A program made the translations under genes and the position numbers. A model generated the notes under the pieces. That model was not told the DNA's origin and did not search any database. It saw only the letters and a program-made list of their open reading frames with translations. A stretch of DNA of 64,000 nt from Lolliginicoccus lacisalsi (GTDB lineage: Bacteria > Actinomycetota > Actinomycetes > Mycobacteriales > Mycobacteriaceae), in the NCBI RefSeq assembly GCF_014841105.1, contig NZ_JACYWE010000002.1, positions 282,434 to 346,433 of the forward strand, read 5' to 3'. This document shows positions 7,628 to 17,407 of the stretch, one piece after another (position 1 is the stretch's first letter; every line of letters starts with the position of its first letter).

Positions 7628-9040
7628 TCAGCGGGCCTGCTTGACGTGCTCGTAGCGGGCGAGGGCCTCGCGACGCTCGACGGCATGGTCCACGATGGGC
7701 GCGGGATAGCCGGGCACTTCGATGCCGCGCTGGCCCACGGTGTGGACTTCCTTGCCGGGAATTTCGCGTAGCTCGGGCACCCAGCGGCGCACATAGTCAC
7801 CCTGGGGGTCGTAGCGCTGCCCCTGCGTGATGGGATTGAAGATGCGGAAATACGGAGCAGCGTCCGTGCCGGAGCCCGCGACCCACTGCCAGCCGTGCTG
7901 GTTGGCAGGCAGGTCGCCGTCGACCAGGTGCCGCATGAAGAACCGCGCGCCCCACCACCACGGCAGATGCAGGTCCTTGACGAGGAACGACGCGACGATC
8001 ATGCGCACGCGGTTGTGCATCCAGCCCTCGTGGAGGAGCTGTCGCATTCCTGCATCAACGATGGGATACCCGGTGCGCCCGGCCTTCCACGCAGCGAGCA
8101 GCACCTGCGCCTCGGGGGTGTCCGTGCTGATCGGCATGCGATCGAAGTCCGGGTTCAGGTTGTGGCGGGCCGAGCGGGGCTCGCGAGCGAGCACGTCCGC
8201 GTAGAAGTCCCGCCACGCGAGCTGGCGGCGGAGCTCGCGCGCGCTGTCGCTGTCGTGGTCGCGAAGGTCGGCGAGCATGGTGCGGGGGTGGATGGTGCCC
8301 CATTTGAGGTGGACGGACATGCGGGTGGTGTCGTCGAGATCCGGGCGGTCGCGGTGCTCCTTGTACTGATCGACACCATTGGCGAGGTACTCGTCCCACT
8401 GCTCCCGTGCCGCGTGCTCGCCGACCGGGCAGACAGGCTTGACATTGGCAGGCAGCTCCGCGCGCTCGACACCCGTGACCGCAGCGGGATCAATCCAGGA
8501 GTTGGTGCTGGCACTGGTGCTCGCGGGGGCGCGCCAGCCATGATCCAGCCACCGCTTGTAGAACGGCGTGAACACGCGGTAGGCAGTGCCGTCGTCCTTG
8601 ACGATGCGGCCGGGCGCGATGGCGAACGGCGAGCCGGTACGAACGAGCGGGATGTGCTGCTCGACGGCCGCGTCGCGGCGGGTGCCGTACGGGCCATGGT
8701 CCGAGCTGATGTGCACCTGGGTCGCTTCGATGCGCCGCGCGAGGTCCGGGATGATCTCGACAGGGTTGCCACGGACCACGAGGAGTCGTCCGTCGAGTGC
8801 TTCGTCGAGGCTGTTGAGGCACGCGATGAGGGCGGTGCGGCGGCGCACGCCGGAAGGCTTGATCAATGCTGGATCGAGCACGAACACCGCGAGGGCGTTG
8901 CGGGCGGAATCGGCGGCGGCGAGCAGCGTCGGGAGGTCGACGAGCCGCAGATCGCGGCGGAACCAGACGATTGTGTTCTCGGTCGCACTATGAGTCGGGA
9001 TTGTCCTTTTCCTTTCACTGCTGCCCATACTGGGAACCAT
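7628..9040 (-). CDS. phr: Deoxyribodipyrimidine photolyase (class I, FAD)
   Basis: A 470-residue protein with an N-terminal antenna-binding alpha/beta domain (IVWFRRDLRLVDLPTL, SDHGPYGTRRD) and a C-terminal FAD domain with WRDFYADVL, GYPIVDAGMRQL, GWMHNRVRMIVASFLVKDL and GDLPANQHGWQWVAGSGTDAAPYFRIFNP. The last motif is the highly conserved FAD/DNA site of CPD photolyases. It repairs UV pyrimidine dimers using blue light, so the host probably sees daylight at some stage. The ATG at 9028 (MGSSERK) is an equally possible start. It is convergent with prrB. Confidence 0.92.
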   Translation of the reverse strand: MVPSMGSSERKRTIPTHSATENTIVWFRRDLRLVDLPTLLAAADSARNALAVFVLDPALIKPSGVRRRTALIACLNSLDEALDGRLLVVRGNPVEIIPDLARRIEATQVHISSDHGPYGTRRDAAVEQHIPLVRTGSPFAIAPGRIVKDDGTAYRVFTPFYKRWLDHGWRAPASTSASTNSWIDPAAVTGVERAELPANVKPVCPVGEHAAREQWDEYLANGVDQYKEHRDRPDLDDTTRMSVHLKWGTIHPRTMLADLRDHDSDSARELRRQLAWRDFYADVLAREPRSARHNLNPDFDRMPISTDTPEAQVLLAAWKAGRTGYPIVDAGMRQLLHEGWMHNRVRMIVASFLVKDLHLPWWWGARFFMRHLVDGDLPANQHGWQWVAGSGTDAAPYFRIFNPITQGQRYDPQGDYVRRWVPELREIPGKEVHTVGQRGIEVPGYPAPIVDHAVERREALARYEHVKQAR

Positions 9041-9078
9041 ATGGTGCTCGCGCCATGCGGCGGGCTGCGCTCGCTGCG

Positions 9079-9216
9079 CTGGACCACCCTCGCTGGACCA
9101 CTACCGGCTGGACCACTACCGGCAGGGGCACAACCGGCTGGGGCACAACCGGCTGGGGCACGCCTACTGGGCATCGGTTGGCTGGGCCCCGGTTAGCTGG
9201 GCCCCGTCTAGCTGGC
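9079..9216. repeat. Degenerate 14-15-bp tandem array
   Basis: About ten units beginning CTGGACC, CTGGGGC or CTGGGCC recur every 14-15 bp; two adjacent units are CTGGACCACTACCGG and later ones are CTGGGGCACAACCGG. This array occupies most of the 333-bp space between the photolyase start and the gene at 9374. No gene is seen in it. Confidence 0.85.
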
Positions 9217-9373
9217 GCTGCGCCTCACGACCTGGTTGCCCCGCGTTGGGACAACGGTCACAGCAACCAATACTGCCCGCTCGCGGCGCCGAATACACAC
9301 GGACCGCAAACGGGCCGCGATCACCGGTGCCGCGCTGGCGCCGCCCCGGACCACACAGCTTAGGGAGTTCTCC

Positions 9374-10417
9374 ATGGCACGCACACGGCCGAAGTCAACG
9401 ATCCGACGGTACCGCTTTCCCGCGGCGCTGGCGATCACCGCCACCGCGCTCGCCGCTGGCTCCTCCGCGACCCTCGCTGCCACTCCCCCGACGGAAACCG
9501 CAAAGACCACCCAGGTCGTGGAGGGCAGCGGCCCGGACCTGACCCGGCTCGAGGATGCCTTGCGCCAGTTGCAGCGCGACAAGCTCGCCGCGACGTTCCT
9601 CGCCGCTGGATCCGGGCAGGCACGGGACGGAGCGGAGCAGCTCGAAGCCGGCGCTGCCGAGCTCGCCGCAGGAATCGGGCAGGCCCGCGGGGGCTCCGAG
9701 CAGCTCGCGGCAGGCACCGGGGAGCTCGCGGCCGGAGCAGGCCAGCTGAAGGACGGCACCAGCCAGCTGCGCACGGGAATGACCGAGTTCCAGGGCGGTA
9801 TCGGCCAGCTCGGCGATGGTGCTTCGCAGATCAGCGGTGGCGTGGACGAGCTCGTCGCGCAACTGCTTCCCCTGAAGTCCGCGGACGCGCCGTTCGCTCC
9901 GGAGATCGCCGCCGCGCTGATCCAGCTCGAGCAGCTCCGCGATGGCGCCCGCCAGCTCGCGTTCCAGCTCAATGACCCATCCAGCGACTTCCGAGTGGGC
10001 GCGGCACAGCTCTCCGATGGTGCCAACCAGGTCGATTCGGGCGCCGGACAGCTCGCAACCGGTTCAGCCGAGCTGCGCGACGGCGCCGGGCAGCTCCGCG
10101 ATGGGCTCGTCCAGCTCGACGACGGTTCCGGCCAGCTCACTGAGGGCTCCCGGCAGCTCGTCGCGGGCCTCGGCCAGCTCGGCAGCACCGCCGAGCAGGT
10201 GAGCACCAGCGTCAACGGGGTGGTCAGCGTGACCCCGCGCGCCAGCTTGACGGCCGATCCGGTCGAGGTAGCGGTGGCCCAGCCTCTCGGCGAGGGCCGC
10301 GTGCTGGATGCCACCACCATGCTGGCGCTGCTCGGCCTCGGCGCTGGCGGCATGCTGCTGCTGGTCGCGGTCGGGCTCGGTGGCTACCGGTGGCGGGCCG
10401 CGCGCCAGGCGGCGTAG
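9374..10417 (+). CDS. Secreted, C-terminally anchored YhgE/Pip-like repeat protein
   Basis: A 347-residue protein. Residues 1-36 are a signal peptide (basic start, Ala-rich core ending LAATPP). Residues about 75-270 are built of 7- and 11-residue repeats of the type LxxGxxQLxxG (for example AAGIGQARGGSEQLAAGTGE), interrupted by a non-repeat stretch near 165-200. The repeats match the helical X-x-x-L-x-x-G repeats of YhgE/Pip phage-infection-protein domains. A TM helix (about 313-335) with a basic end (RWRAARQAA) anchors it. It is likely a rod-like surface protein; its partner is unknown. RBS GGGAG lies 5 bp before the ATG. Confidence 0.75.
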   Translation: MARTRPKSTIRRYRFPAALAITATALAAGSSATLAATPPTETAKTTQVVEGSGPDLTRLEDALRQLQRDKLAATFLAAGSGQARDGAEQLEAGAAELAAGIGQARGGSEQLAAGTGELAAGAGQLKDGTSQLRTGMTEFQGGIGQLGDGASQISGGVDELVAQLLPLKSADAPFAPEIAAALIQLEQLRDGARQLAFQLNDPSSDFRVGAAQLSDGANQVDSGAGQLATGSAELRDGAGQLRDGLVQLDDGSGQLTEGSRQLVAGLGQLGSTAEQVSTSVNGVVSVTPRASLTADPVEVAVAQPLGEGRVLDATTMLALLGLGAGGMLLLVAVGLGGYRWRAARQAA

Positions 10418-10546
10418 CTTTCGCGGCCGCCGGGTGGCTTCGCGGCTGGCGGCTTTGCGTCTCGCGGCTTCGCGGCTCGCGGTCGGTCGGCTGCGGCTCG
10501 CGGTCGGTCGGCGGCGGCTTTGGGGGTAAACGCACCGGATATCGGT

Positions 10547-10594
10547 AAACGCGATAGAAACTGGGCCGCTTTCTCGGCGGTTTCTATCGCGTTT
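10547..10594. repeat. Single palindrome with 15-bp perfect arms
   Basis: Arms AAACGCGATAGAAAC and GTTTCTATCGCGTTT are perfect complements around an 18-base loop. It has the same architecture as families 1-3, but no second copy is seen in the window. It lies between convergent genes. Confidence 0.9.
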
Positions 10595-10671
10595 GCGGCG
10601 CGAGGCGGCGGCGCGAGGCGGGGGCGCGGCGCGAGAGGCGGCGGCGGAAGCGGCGGCACCGCGAAGCGCGA

Positions 10672-10710
10672 GGGCCCTGGCTTCCCGGGGGTTCCGGGAG
10701 GCCAGGGCCC
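10672..10710 (-). terminator. Hairpin after the gltA-FKBP operon
   Basis: Arms GGGCCCTGGCTTCCCGG and CCGGGAGGCCAGGGCCC (one mismatch) lie 20 bp past the FKBP stop. The hairpin is very stable with a short loop. It probably ends transcription from gltA and may serve both strands. Confidence 0.7.
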
Positions 10711-10729
10711 TGGTCGAGACTTGCTGCGC

Positions 10730-11089
10730 CTACTGCACGTCGAGCAGATCGATGATGAAGACGAGGGTTCGTCCGGCGAGGCGGTGCCCCGATCCGCTCG
10801 GCCCGTAGGCCAGCGCGGGCGGGATGGTGAGCTGGCGACGGCCACCGACCTTCATGCCGGGGATCCCGTCCTGCCAGCCCTTGATAAGGCCGCGCAGCGG
10901 GAAGCTGATCGATTCGCCACGGTTCCAGGAGGAGTCGAACTCCTCTCCGGTCTCGTAATCAACGCCTACGTAGTGCACCTCGACGGTGGCGCCGGGCACT
11001 GCTTCCGCGCCGTCGCCTTCCACGAGGTCCTTGGTGACAAGCTCGGTGGGAGGGGGGCCTGGCTGGAACTCAACTTCTGGTTTTGTCAT
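10730..11089 (-). CDS. fkbA: FKBP-type peptidyl-prolyl isomerase
   Basis: A 119-residue single-domain FKBP with VEVHYVGVDYETGEEFDSSW, GLIKGWQDGIPGMKVGGRRQLTIPPALAYG and a C-terminal LVFIIDLLDV, which covers the conserved active-site pocket. It has no signal peptide, so it is cytosolic. Its ATG lies 3 bp after the citrate synthase stop, so the two are co-transcribed. The gltA-FKBP pair is also found in corynebacteria. It catalyses cis-trans isomerisation of prolyl bonds; the reason for coupling to citrate synthase is unknown. Confidence 0.93.
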   Translation of the reverse strand: MTKPEVEFQPGPPPTELVTKDLVEGDGAEAVPGATVEVHYVGVDYETGEEFDSSWNRGESISFPLRGLIKGWQDGIPGMKVGGRRQLTIPPALAYGPSGSGHRLAGRTLVFIIDLLDVQ

Positions 11090-11092
11090 GGT

Positions 11093-12391
11093 TTATCGCG
11101 CCGAAACCTCTGTGTAGTCGCGTTCGGTGTATCCGGTGTAGATCTGGCGGGGACGCCCGATCTTGGTGGTGGGGTCCGCGTGCATTTCCCGCCAGTGCGC
11201 GATCCAGCCGGGCAACCGGCCGAGCGCGAACATGACGGTGAACATGCGCGTGGGGAACCCCATGGCCCGGTAGATCAGGCCGGTGTAGAAATCTACGTTC
11301 GGGTAGAGCTTGCGATCGACGAAGTAGTCGTCGGTGAGGGCGGCCTCCTCGAGCTTCATGGCGATCTCGAGCAGCTCATCGCGCGCACCGAGCTTGTCGA
11401 GGATGTCGTGCGCGGTCTTCTTGACGATGGCGGCGCGCGGGTCATAGTTGCGGTAGACGCGGTGCCCGAAGCCCATGAGCTTCACGCCGTCTTCCTTGTC
11501 CTTGACCTTGCGGATGAAGTCGCTCACGTCGAGGCCCTGCCCCTTGATGTCGTCGAGCATCTCGAGCACGGCCTGGTTGGCGCCGCCGTGCAGCGGGCCC
11601 CACAGGGCGTTGATGCCGCCGGAGATCGAGGTGAACAGGTTCGCGTTCGAGGAGCCAACGAGGCGCACCGTCGAGGTGGAGCAGTTCTGCTCGTGATCGG
11701 CATGCAGGATGAGCAGCATGTCGAGCGCCTTGACCACCTCGGGATCCACCTCGTATGGCTCGGCGGGGAAGCCGAACGTCATGCGCAGGAAGTTCTCGAC
11801 GAGGGTCATCGAGTTGTCCGGGTACAGGAAGGGCTGGCCCACTGACTTCTTGTAGGCGTAGGCGGCGATCGTCGGCAGCTTGGCGAGCAACCGGATCGTG
11901 GAGACCTCGACCTGCTCGGGATCGTTGGGGTCGAGCGAGTCCTGGTAGTAGGCCGACAGCGCGTTCGCGGCGGACGACAGCACCGGCATGGGGTGCGCGT
12001 TGCGCGGGAAGCCGTCGAAGAAGCGCTTCAGGTCCTCGTGCAGCATGGTGTGCCGCTCGATGCGATAGGTGAAGTCCGAGAGCTGGTCCGCGGAGGGGAG
12101 CTCGCCGTAGATCAACAGGTAGGACACCTCGAGGAAGCTGGATTGCTGCGCCAGCTGCTCGATGGGGTAGCCCCGGTAGCGCAGGATTCCCTTCTCGCCG
12201 TCGATGTAGGTGATCGCCGATGACGTGGAGGCCGTGTTGACGAAGCCCCCATCGAGGGTGGTGTATCCGGTATCGCTGAGCAATTTACCGAGGTTGAACC
12301 CATCATTGCCCTCGGTCGCCCGAGTGATCGGCATCTCGTACTCACCACCGGGGTAACTGAGTACCACTTTGTCTTCATTCTCAGCGGGCAC
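11093..12391 (-). CDS. gltA: Citrate synthase (type II, TCA cycle)
   Basis: A 432-residue enzyme with the catalytic set HADHEQN (His), MGFGHRVYRNYDPRA (His) and PNVDFYTG (Asp). An N-terminal beta extension (VVLSYPGGEYEMPI) marks the hexameric, NADH-type GltA class. It condenses acetyl-CoA and oxaloacetate to citrate. It corresponds to GltA2 (Rv0896) of M. tuberculosis and is the first gene of the operon with the FKBP. A second, shorter citrate synthase gene lies at 13374, divergent, with pdxH between. Confidence 0.96.
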   Translation of the reverse strand: MPAENEDKVVLSYPGGEYEMPITRATEGNDGFNLGKLLSDTGYTTLDGGFVNTASTSSAITYIDGEKGILRYRGYPIEQLAQQSSFLEVSYLLIYGELPSADQLSDFTYRIERHTMLHEDLKRFFDGFPRNAHPMPVLSSAANALSAYYQDSLDPNDPEQVEVSTIRLLAKLPTIAAYAYKKSVGQPFLYPDNSMTLVENFLRMTFGFPAEPYEVDPEVVKALDMLLILHADHEQNCSTSTVRLVGSSNANLFTSISGGINALWGPLHGGANQAVLEMLDDIKGQGLDVSDFIRKVKDKEDGVKLMGFGHRVYRNYDPRAAIVKKTAHDILDKLGARDELLEIAMKLEEAALTDDYFVDRKLYPNVDFYTGLIYRAMGFPTRMFTVMFALGRLPGWIAHWREMHADPTTKIGRPRQIYTGYTERDYTEVSAR

Positions 12392-12517
12392 GAGGGCTCC
12401 TTCTCAGACTCAACTGGTCAGTAGCGTATCGGCACATGCGCGACCACTCAACGCACAACCATATCCACGAACCTAGTCGAAACCCACCTGACCCGGCGAA
12501 CCCGGGTCGTCGTGCGG

Positions 12518-13234
12518 TCATGGTTGCACGCGCGAAACCTGGCAGGTCCCGTCCTTAGGCTCGCAACGGATCCGGTTATGCAATCTGTCCTGTCCACCCT
12601 GCCAGAACTCGACCACGAATGGGCGGATTCGGTAGCCGCCCCAGAATGGAGGCACGGGAAGCTCGTCCAGATCGTGGAACCGCTCGCGCACATCCTCCGC
12701 CGCGGCGAGCAGCTCGTCCCTCGACCCCAGGGGCTGGGACTGCCGCGACGCCCACGCCCCCACCTGCGAGCCGCGGGACCGGGTGCGCCAGTAGGCCAGG
12801 GTCTCCTCCGATGAGATCTTCTCCACAGCACCGCGGAAGTGAACCTGCCTGGCCAGCGGTATCCACGGGAACGTCGCCGACGCCGCCGGATTCGCCGAAA
12901 GATGCTGCGCCTTAGCGGATTCGTAGTTCGTGAAGAACACGATGCCTCGCTCGTCGACGCCCTTGCACAGCACCGTCCGAGTGGCTGGAACGCCCGCCGC
13001 ATCGACCGTGCCGAGCACCATTGCATTGGGTTCGGTGATGCGCCCTCCGTCCGATGCGACATACTCAGTAGCGTCGAGCAACCACCGGGCGAACAACGGC
13101 AACCAGCCGTCCTTGAGCCACGCCTCATCGAGATCAGCATGTTCGCCCAACATGCTTGGCACTGGTCTGTCCCCATAACTGACCCGCATGCGCGCGAGAT
13201 CGAGAGAATCGGAAGGGTTACGCACCACACCCAT
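12518..13234 (-). CDS. pdxH: Pyridoxamine 5'-phosphate oxidase
   Basis: A 238-residue FMN enzyme that makes pyridoxal 5'-phosphate. Family signatures are present: EPNAMVLGTVD, TRTVLCKGVDERGIVFFTNYESAK, SATFPWIPLARQVHFRGAVEK, SRGSQVGAWASRQSQPL and WGGYRIRP with FWQGGQDRLHNR. The ATG at 13234 gives VVRNPSDSLDLARMRVSYG, in line with mycobacterial PdxH; M16 is a shorter alternative. It is divergent from citA, with 139 bp between. Confidence 0.94.
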   Translation of the reverse strand: MGVVRNPSDSLDLARMRVSYGDRPVPSMLGEHADLDEAWLKDGWLPLFARWLLDATEYVASDGGRITEPNAMVLGTVDAAGVPATRTVLCKGVDERGIVFFTNYESAKAQHLSANPAASATFPWIPLARQVHFRGAVEKISSEETLAYWRTRSRGSQVGAWASRQSQPLGSRDELLAAAEDVRERFHDLDELPVPPFWGGYRIRPFVVEFWQGGQDRLHNRIRCEPKDGTCQVSRVQP

Positions 13235-13373
13235 ACGCTACGCCCGAGCATCCCCGGAGCATGAGCCCCATTGCGCCCCTGCCCGGATCGCACCATCGTG
13301 GAACCCGCCCACCAGGCTCCGGTTCCACCGGGCGCGCCGCATACGAACCAGAACGACAACAGGAGCGTCATAC

Positions 13374-14537
13374 ATGGCAGTCGAACTTCCCGAAGGCTTC
13401 TCACCCGGGCTCGAAGGAGTCCTCGCCTTCACCACCGAGATCGCGGAACCCGACAAGGATGGCGGCGCGCTTCGCTACCGAGGCGTGGATATCGAGGACC
13501 TAGTCGGCAACGACGTCACCTTCGGCGATGCCTGGGCGCTCCTCGTGGACGGCCGGTTCGGCGACGCCCTGCCGCCCGCCGAGCCATTCCCCATCCCCGT
13601 GCACACCGGCGACGTGCGCGTGGACGTGCAGGCCGGGCTGGCCATGCTCGCCCCCATCTGGGGATACCAGCCACTGCTCGACATCGACGACGAGACCGCC
13701 CGCGACAACCTCGCCCGCGCCTCCGTCATGGCACTGTCCTACGTCGCCCAGTCCGCTCGCGGACTCCACCAGCCGGCCGTGCCGCAGAAGATCATCGACG
13801 AATGCCCCACCGTTACCGCGCGATTCATGACGCGCTGGCAGGGCGAGCCCGATCCCGACCATATCCGCGCGATCGACGCCTACTGGGTGTCCGCCGCCGA
13901 GCATGGCCTCAATGCCTCCACCTTCACCGCCCGCGTCATCGCCTCCACCGGCGCTGATGTCGCCGCCAGCCTCTCGGGTGCCATCGGTGCCATGTCCGGG
14001 CCGCTGCACGGCGGCGCGCCCGCCCGCGTGCTGCCCATGATCGACGAGGCCGAGCGCACCGGCGATCCCCGTGCCATGGTCAAGGGAATCCTTGATCGCA
14101 AGGAGCGCCTCATGGGCTTCGGGCACCGCGTCTACCGCGCCGAGGATCCCCGCGCCCGCGTGCTCCGCGACACCTGCAAGAAGCTCAACGCGCCGCGCTT
14201 CGAAGCTGCCGCCGCCCTGGAGCAGGCAGCCCTCGCCGAGCTGCGCGAGCGCCGCCCTGATCGCGCCATCGAGACCAACGTCGAGTTCTGGGCCGCGGTC
14301 ATCCTCGACTTCGCCGGCGTTCCGCCGCACATGATGCCCGCCATGTTCACCTGTGCCCGCACCGCCGGCTGGTGCGCGCACATCATGGAGCAGAAGCGGC
14401 TCGGCAAGCTCGTCCGGCCCGCCGCCCTCTACACCGGGCCCGCTCCCCGCCTCGCCAGCGAGGTCGAGGGCTGGGCGCTTATCCGCGGCGAGGGCGGGCA
14501 ATCGCAGCAAGGCCTGCTGCGCCGCATCCTGCGCTAG
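13374..14537 (+). CDS. citA: Second citrate synthase (CitA type)
   Basis: A 387-residue citrate-synthase-fold enzyme with GGALRYRGVDIEDLV at the start, a central AEHGLNASTF in place of HADHE, MSGPLHGGAP, MGFGHRVYRAEDPRA and TNVEFWAA. The last motif has Glu where GltA has the catalytic Asp, as in the CitA/PrpC-like group. It matches M. tuberculosis CitA (Rv0889c). It may act as a citrate or 2-methylcitrate synthase; which one cannot be told here. RBS AGGAG lies about 9 bp before the ATG. Confidence 0.9.
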   Translation: MAVELPEGFSPGLEGVLAFTTEIAEPDKDGGALRYRGVDIEDLVGNDVTFGDAWALLVDGRFGDALPPAEPFPIPVHTGDVRVDVQAGLAMLAPIWGYQPLLDIDDETARDNLARASVMALSYVAQSARGLHQPAVPQKIIDECPTVTARFMTRWQGEPDPDHIRAIDAYWVSAAEHGLNASTFTARVIASTGADVAASLSGAIGAMSGPLHGGAPARVLPMIDEAERTGDPRAMVKGILDRKERLMGFGHRVYRAEDPRARVLRDTCKKLNAPRFEAAAALEQAALAELRERRPDRAIETNVEFWAAVILDFAGVPPHMMPAMFTCARTAGWCAHIMEQKRLGKLVRPAALYTGPAPRLASEVEGWALIRGEGGQSQQGLLRRILR

Positions 14538-14577
14538 GTTCCCCGCGCGGAACACCCACTGGTGGCTCTGGCCATGA

Positions 14578-15855
<1,278 letters not shown>

Positions 15856-15876
15856 CAGCCGCGGCCGCTCCGCGAC

Positions 15877-15947
15877 GGGCTGGATCGGGGGGCTGGATCG
15901 GGGGGCTGGATCGGGGGGCTGGATCGCTCTGTGGTCCAGCCCCTTTC
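15877..15947 (+). terminator. serC terminator with its left arm tandemly repeated
   Basis: CTGGATCGGGGGG occurs four times with a 13-bp period (starts at 15880, 15893, 15906 and 15919). Only the last copy (GGGGCTGGA, 15915-15923) faces its complement TCCAGCCCC (15935-15943), followed by TTTC. Any of the four copies could pair with the single right arm. Confidence 0.75.
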
Positions 15948-15991
15948 GCATGGGTGCGGCGCCTCGGCTGCGCGGCGAGACTCCGCCGGGA

Positions 15992-16030
15992 GTGGAAACT
16001 TTTCCTCCTCCCAGCGGGAAAAGCTTCCAC
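15992..16030. repeat. Family 1 palindrome, copy 3
   Basis: Left arm GTGGAAACTTTTCC and right arm GGAAAAGCTTCCAC, total 39 bp. The arms have one mismatch, and the centre differs from other copies (TCCTCCCAGCG). It lies between serC and sepH, about 45 bp from the 13-bp tandem repeat. The rest of the 441-bp serC-sepH gap holds no gene that I can see. Confidence 0.92.
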
Positions 16031-16191
16031 TTTCGGCCGAGGCCGGGCACCCCACGCCGGACACCCCCGCAAGCCCGGCACCCCCCACGACGCCGAAGCT
16101 GCCAGCCACCCCCGAAGCGGCACGGATACCACACGACGCGGCATTTGCACGAAACCTCCGCCTGCGCAACGACTCTCCGCGTGTCGCGCCG

Positions 16192-16205
16192 GTGATTATT
16201 GTCAC
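16192..16205. promoter_or_regulatory. CRP/GlxR-type site upstream of sepH
   Basis: GTGATTATTGTCAC has perfect GTGA and TCAC half-sites six bases apart, as in the consensus for CRP/GlxR regulators of this order. It lies 92 bp before the sepH start. A second site of this type lies at 38476. Confidence 0.5.
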
Positions 16206-16296
16206 GACACCATTACAGTGCAATAAAGAAGCTGAAGTTCGCTGAGCTGCACTGCGGCAAGGCAACGCAAGGGCACAGCGGCACAAGGAGGTCAGG

Positions 16297-17178
16297 GTGC
16301 GGGAACTCAAGGTCGTCGGTATCGAGCCGGGCGGCAACGCTATTGTTTGCGCCGATGTCAACACGGGCGCCAAGTTCAGGATCCTCGCCGATGATCGCCT
16401 CCGCGCCGCCGCCAATGGTGACGTGAGCCGCCTTGGCCAGGTCGAGATCGCGATGGAGGCCAAGCTGCGCCCCCGCGAGATCCAGGACCGGATCCGCGCG
16501 GGCGCCAGCGTGCAGGAGATCGTGGAGGCTTCCGGCATCCACAAGTCGCGGGTGGAGACGTTCGCGCATCCTGTGCTGCTCGAGCGGGCCCGCATCGCCA
16601 CCCTTGCCCAGAGCGCGTACCCGTTGCGCGAGGACGGCCCCGCCCAGCATCCGCTCTCGACGGTGGTCGCGATCGCGTTCGGCTCGCGTGGCCGCAAGCT
16701 TGATGATGCATCGTGGGATGCGTGGCGCAACAGCGAGGGCCGCTGGGTCGTGCAGCTGCGGTGGACCGCTGGCCGGACCGAGAACAAGGCACTGTGGCGC
16801 TTCAACGCCGGCGCTGATGGCGGCACGGCTGCTCCCCTGAACGATCTCGCTCGTGAGCTGGTCGCAGCGGATGCCCCGCGGTCACGGCCGTCGCTGAGCC
16901 CGGTCACCCCGATCGCCACCGCCAAGCAGCAGTCCGCGAAGCAGCAGGCCCCCCAGCACCCGGCGGCACAGCACCAAGCGGCACAGGCAAAGGCACCGGC
17001 GGCAACGACCGCCTCTGCCGAGCAGGGAAGCCGGAGCCAGCAGGAACGCGCCACGACCGGTCAGCCCCGGCCCGCGGCCGAGCATGACGCCGAGCCGAAG
17101 CGCGACCGCAAGCCGAGCAAGCCCGCGATGCCGTCCTGGGAGGATGTCCTGCTCGGAGTGCGCGCCGGAGCCCAGTAG
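16297..17178 (+). CDS. sepH: Septation protein SepH
   Basis: A 293-residue protein with an N-terminal DUF3071 domain (about 1-170; MRELKVVGIEPGGNAIVC, LRPREIQDRIRAGASVQEIVEASG with an HTH-like segment). A Gln/Ala/Pro-rich disordered stretch follows (about 205-270), and the conserved C-terminal PSWEDVLLGVR. SepH is a cytosolic division protein of actinobacteria that binds FtsZ and promotes its assembly. Start GTG at 16297 with AGGAGG 6 bp upstream. The neighbours serC and the DUF2537/SpoU genes are as in mycobacteria. Confidence 0.92.
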   Translation: MRELKVVGIEPGGNAIVCADVNTGAKFRILADDRLRAAANGDVSRLGQVEIAMEAKLRPREIQDRIRAGASVQEIVEASGIHKSRVETFAHPVLLERARIATLAQSAYPLREDGPAQHPLSTVVAIAFGSRGRKLDDASWDAWRNSEGRWVVQLRWTAGRTENKALWRFNAGADGGTAAPLNDLARELVAADAPRSRPSLSPVTPIATAKQQSAKQQAPQHPAAQHQAAQAKAPAATTASAEQGSRSQQERATTGQPRPAAEHDAEPKRDRKPSKPAMPSWEDVLLGVRAGAQ

Positions 17179-17189
17179 TAGCTAGTGGC

Positions 17190-17225
17190 GGCGAATGCCC
17201 CAGGAAAAGTCCTGGGGCATTCGCC
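17190..17225 (+). terminator. sepH terminator hairpin
   Basis: Arms GGCGAATGCCCCAGG and CCTGGGGCATTCGCC are perfect over 15 bp with a 6-base AAAAGT loop, 11 bp after the sepH stop. There is no U-tract. Confidence 0.8.
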
Positions 17226-17346
17226 GTTCCAGGCCGTCGGCGAGCCTCTGGGTGTTCCGCATGCGGTGGCAGATCTGGCCCGAACCGGAGAGCCCCCGCG
17301 GCCCGCGCGCAATCCGCGGCGGCGGAGCCACCGGTCCCACCCTGTG

Positions 17347-17391
17347 CTAGTGGAAACTTTTCCCCTGTAGAGCGGGAAAAGTTTCCACTAG
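17347..17391. repeat. Family 1 palindrome, copy 4 (extended)
   Basis: The 39-bp core 17350-17388 is perfect over 15-bp arms. Flanking CTA and TAG extend the arms to 18 bp. Loop CTGTAGAGC. It lies between convergent sepH and the DUF2537 gene and directly before a 12-bp tandem array. Confidence 0.95.
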
Positions 17392-17407
17392 CGGCGCGGC
17401 ACCCCCT

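Larger units (their letters stand above)
10418..10729. other. Intergenic repeats between convergent genes
   Basis: No gene is seen in this 312-bp space. It holds Gly/Ala-like GC repeats, including a 20-bp exact direct repeat (GCGGCTCGCGGTCGGTCGGC at 10472-10491 and 10493-10512), then a long palindrome and a strong hairpin, which are listed separately. Confidence 0.8.
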
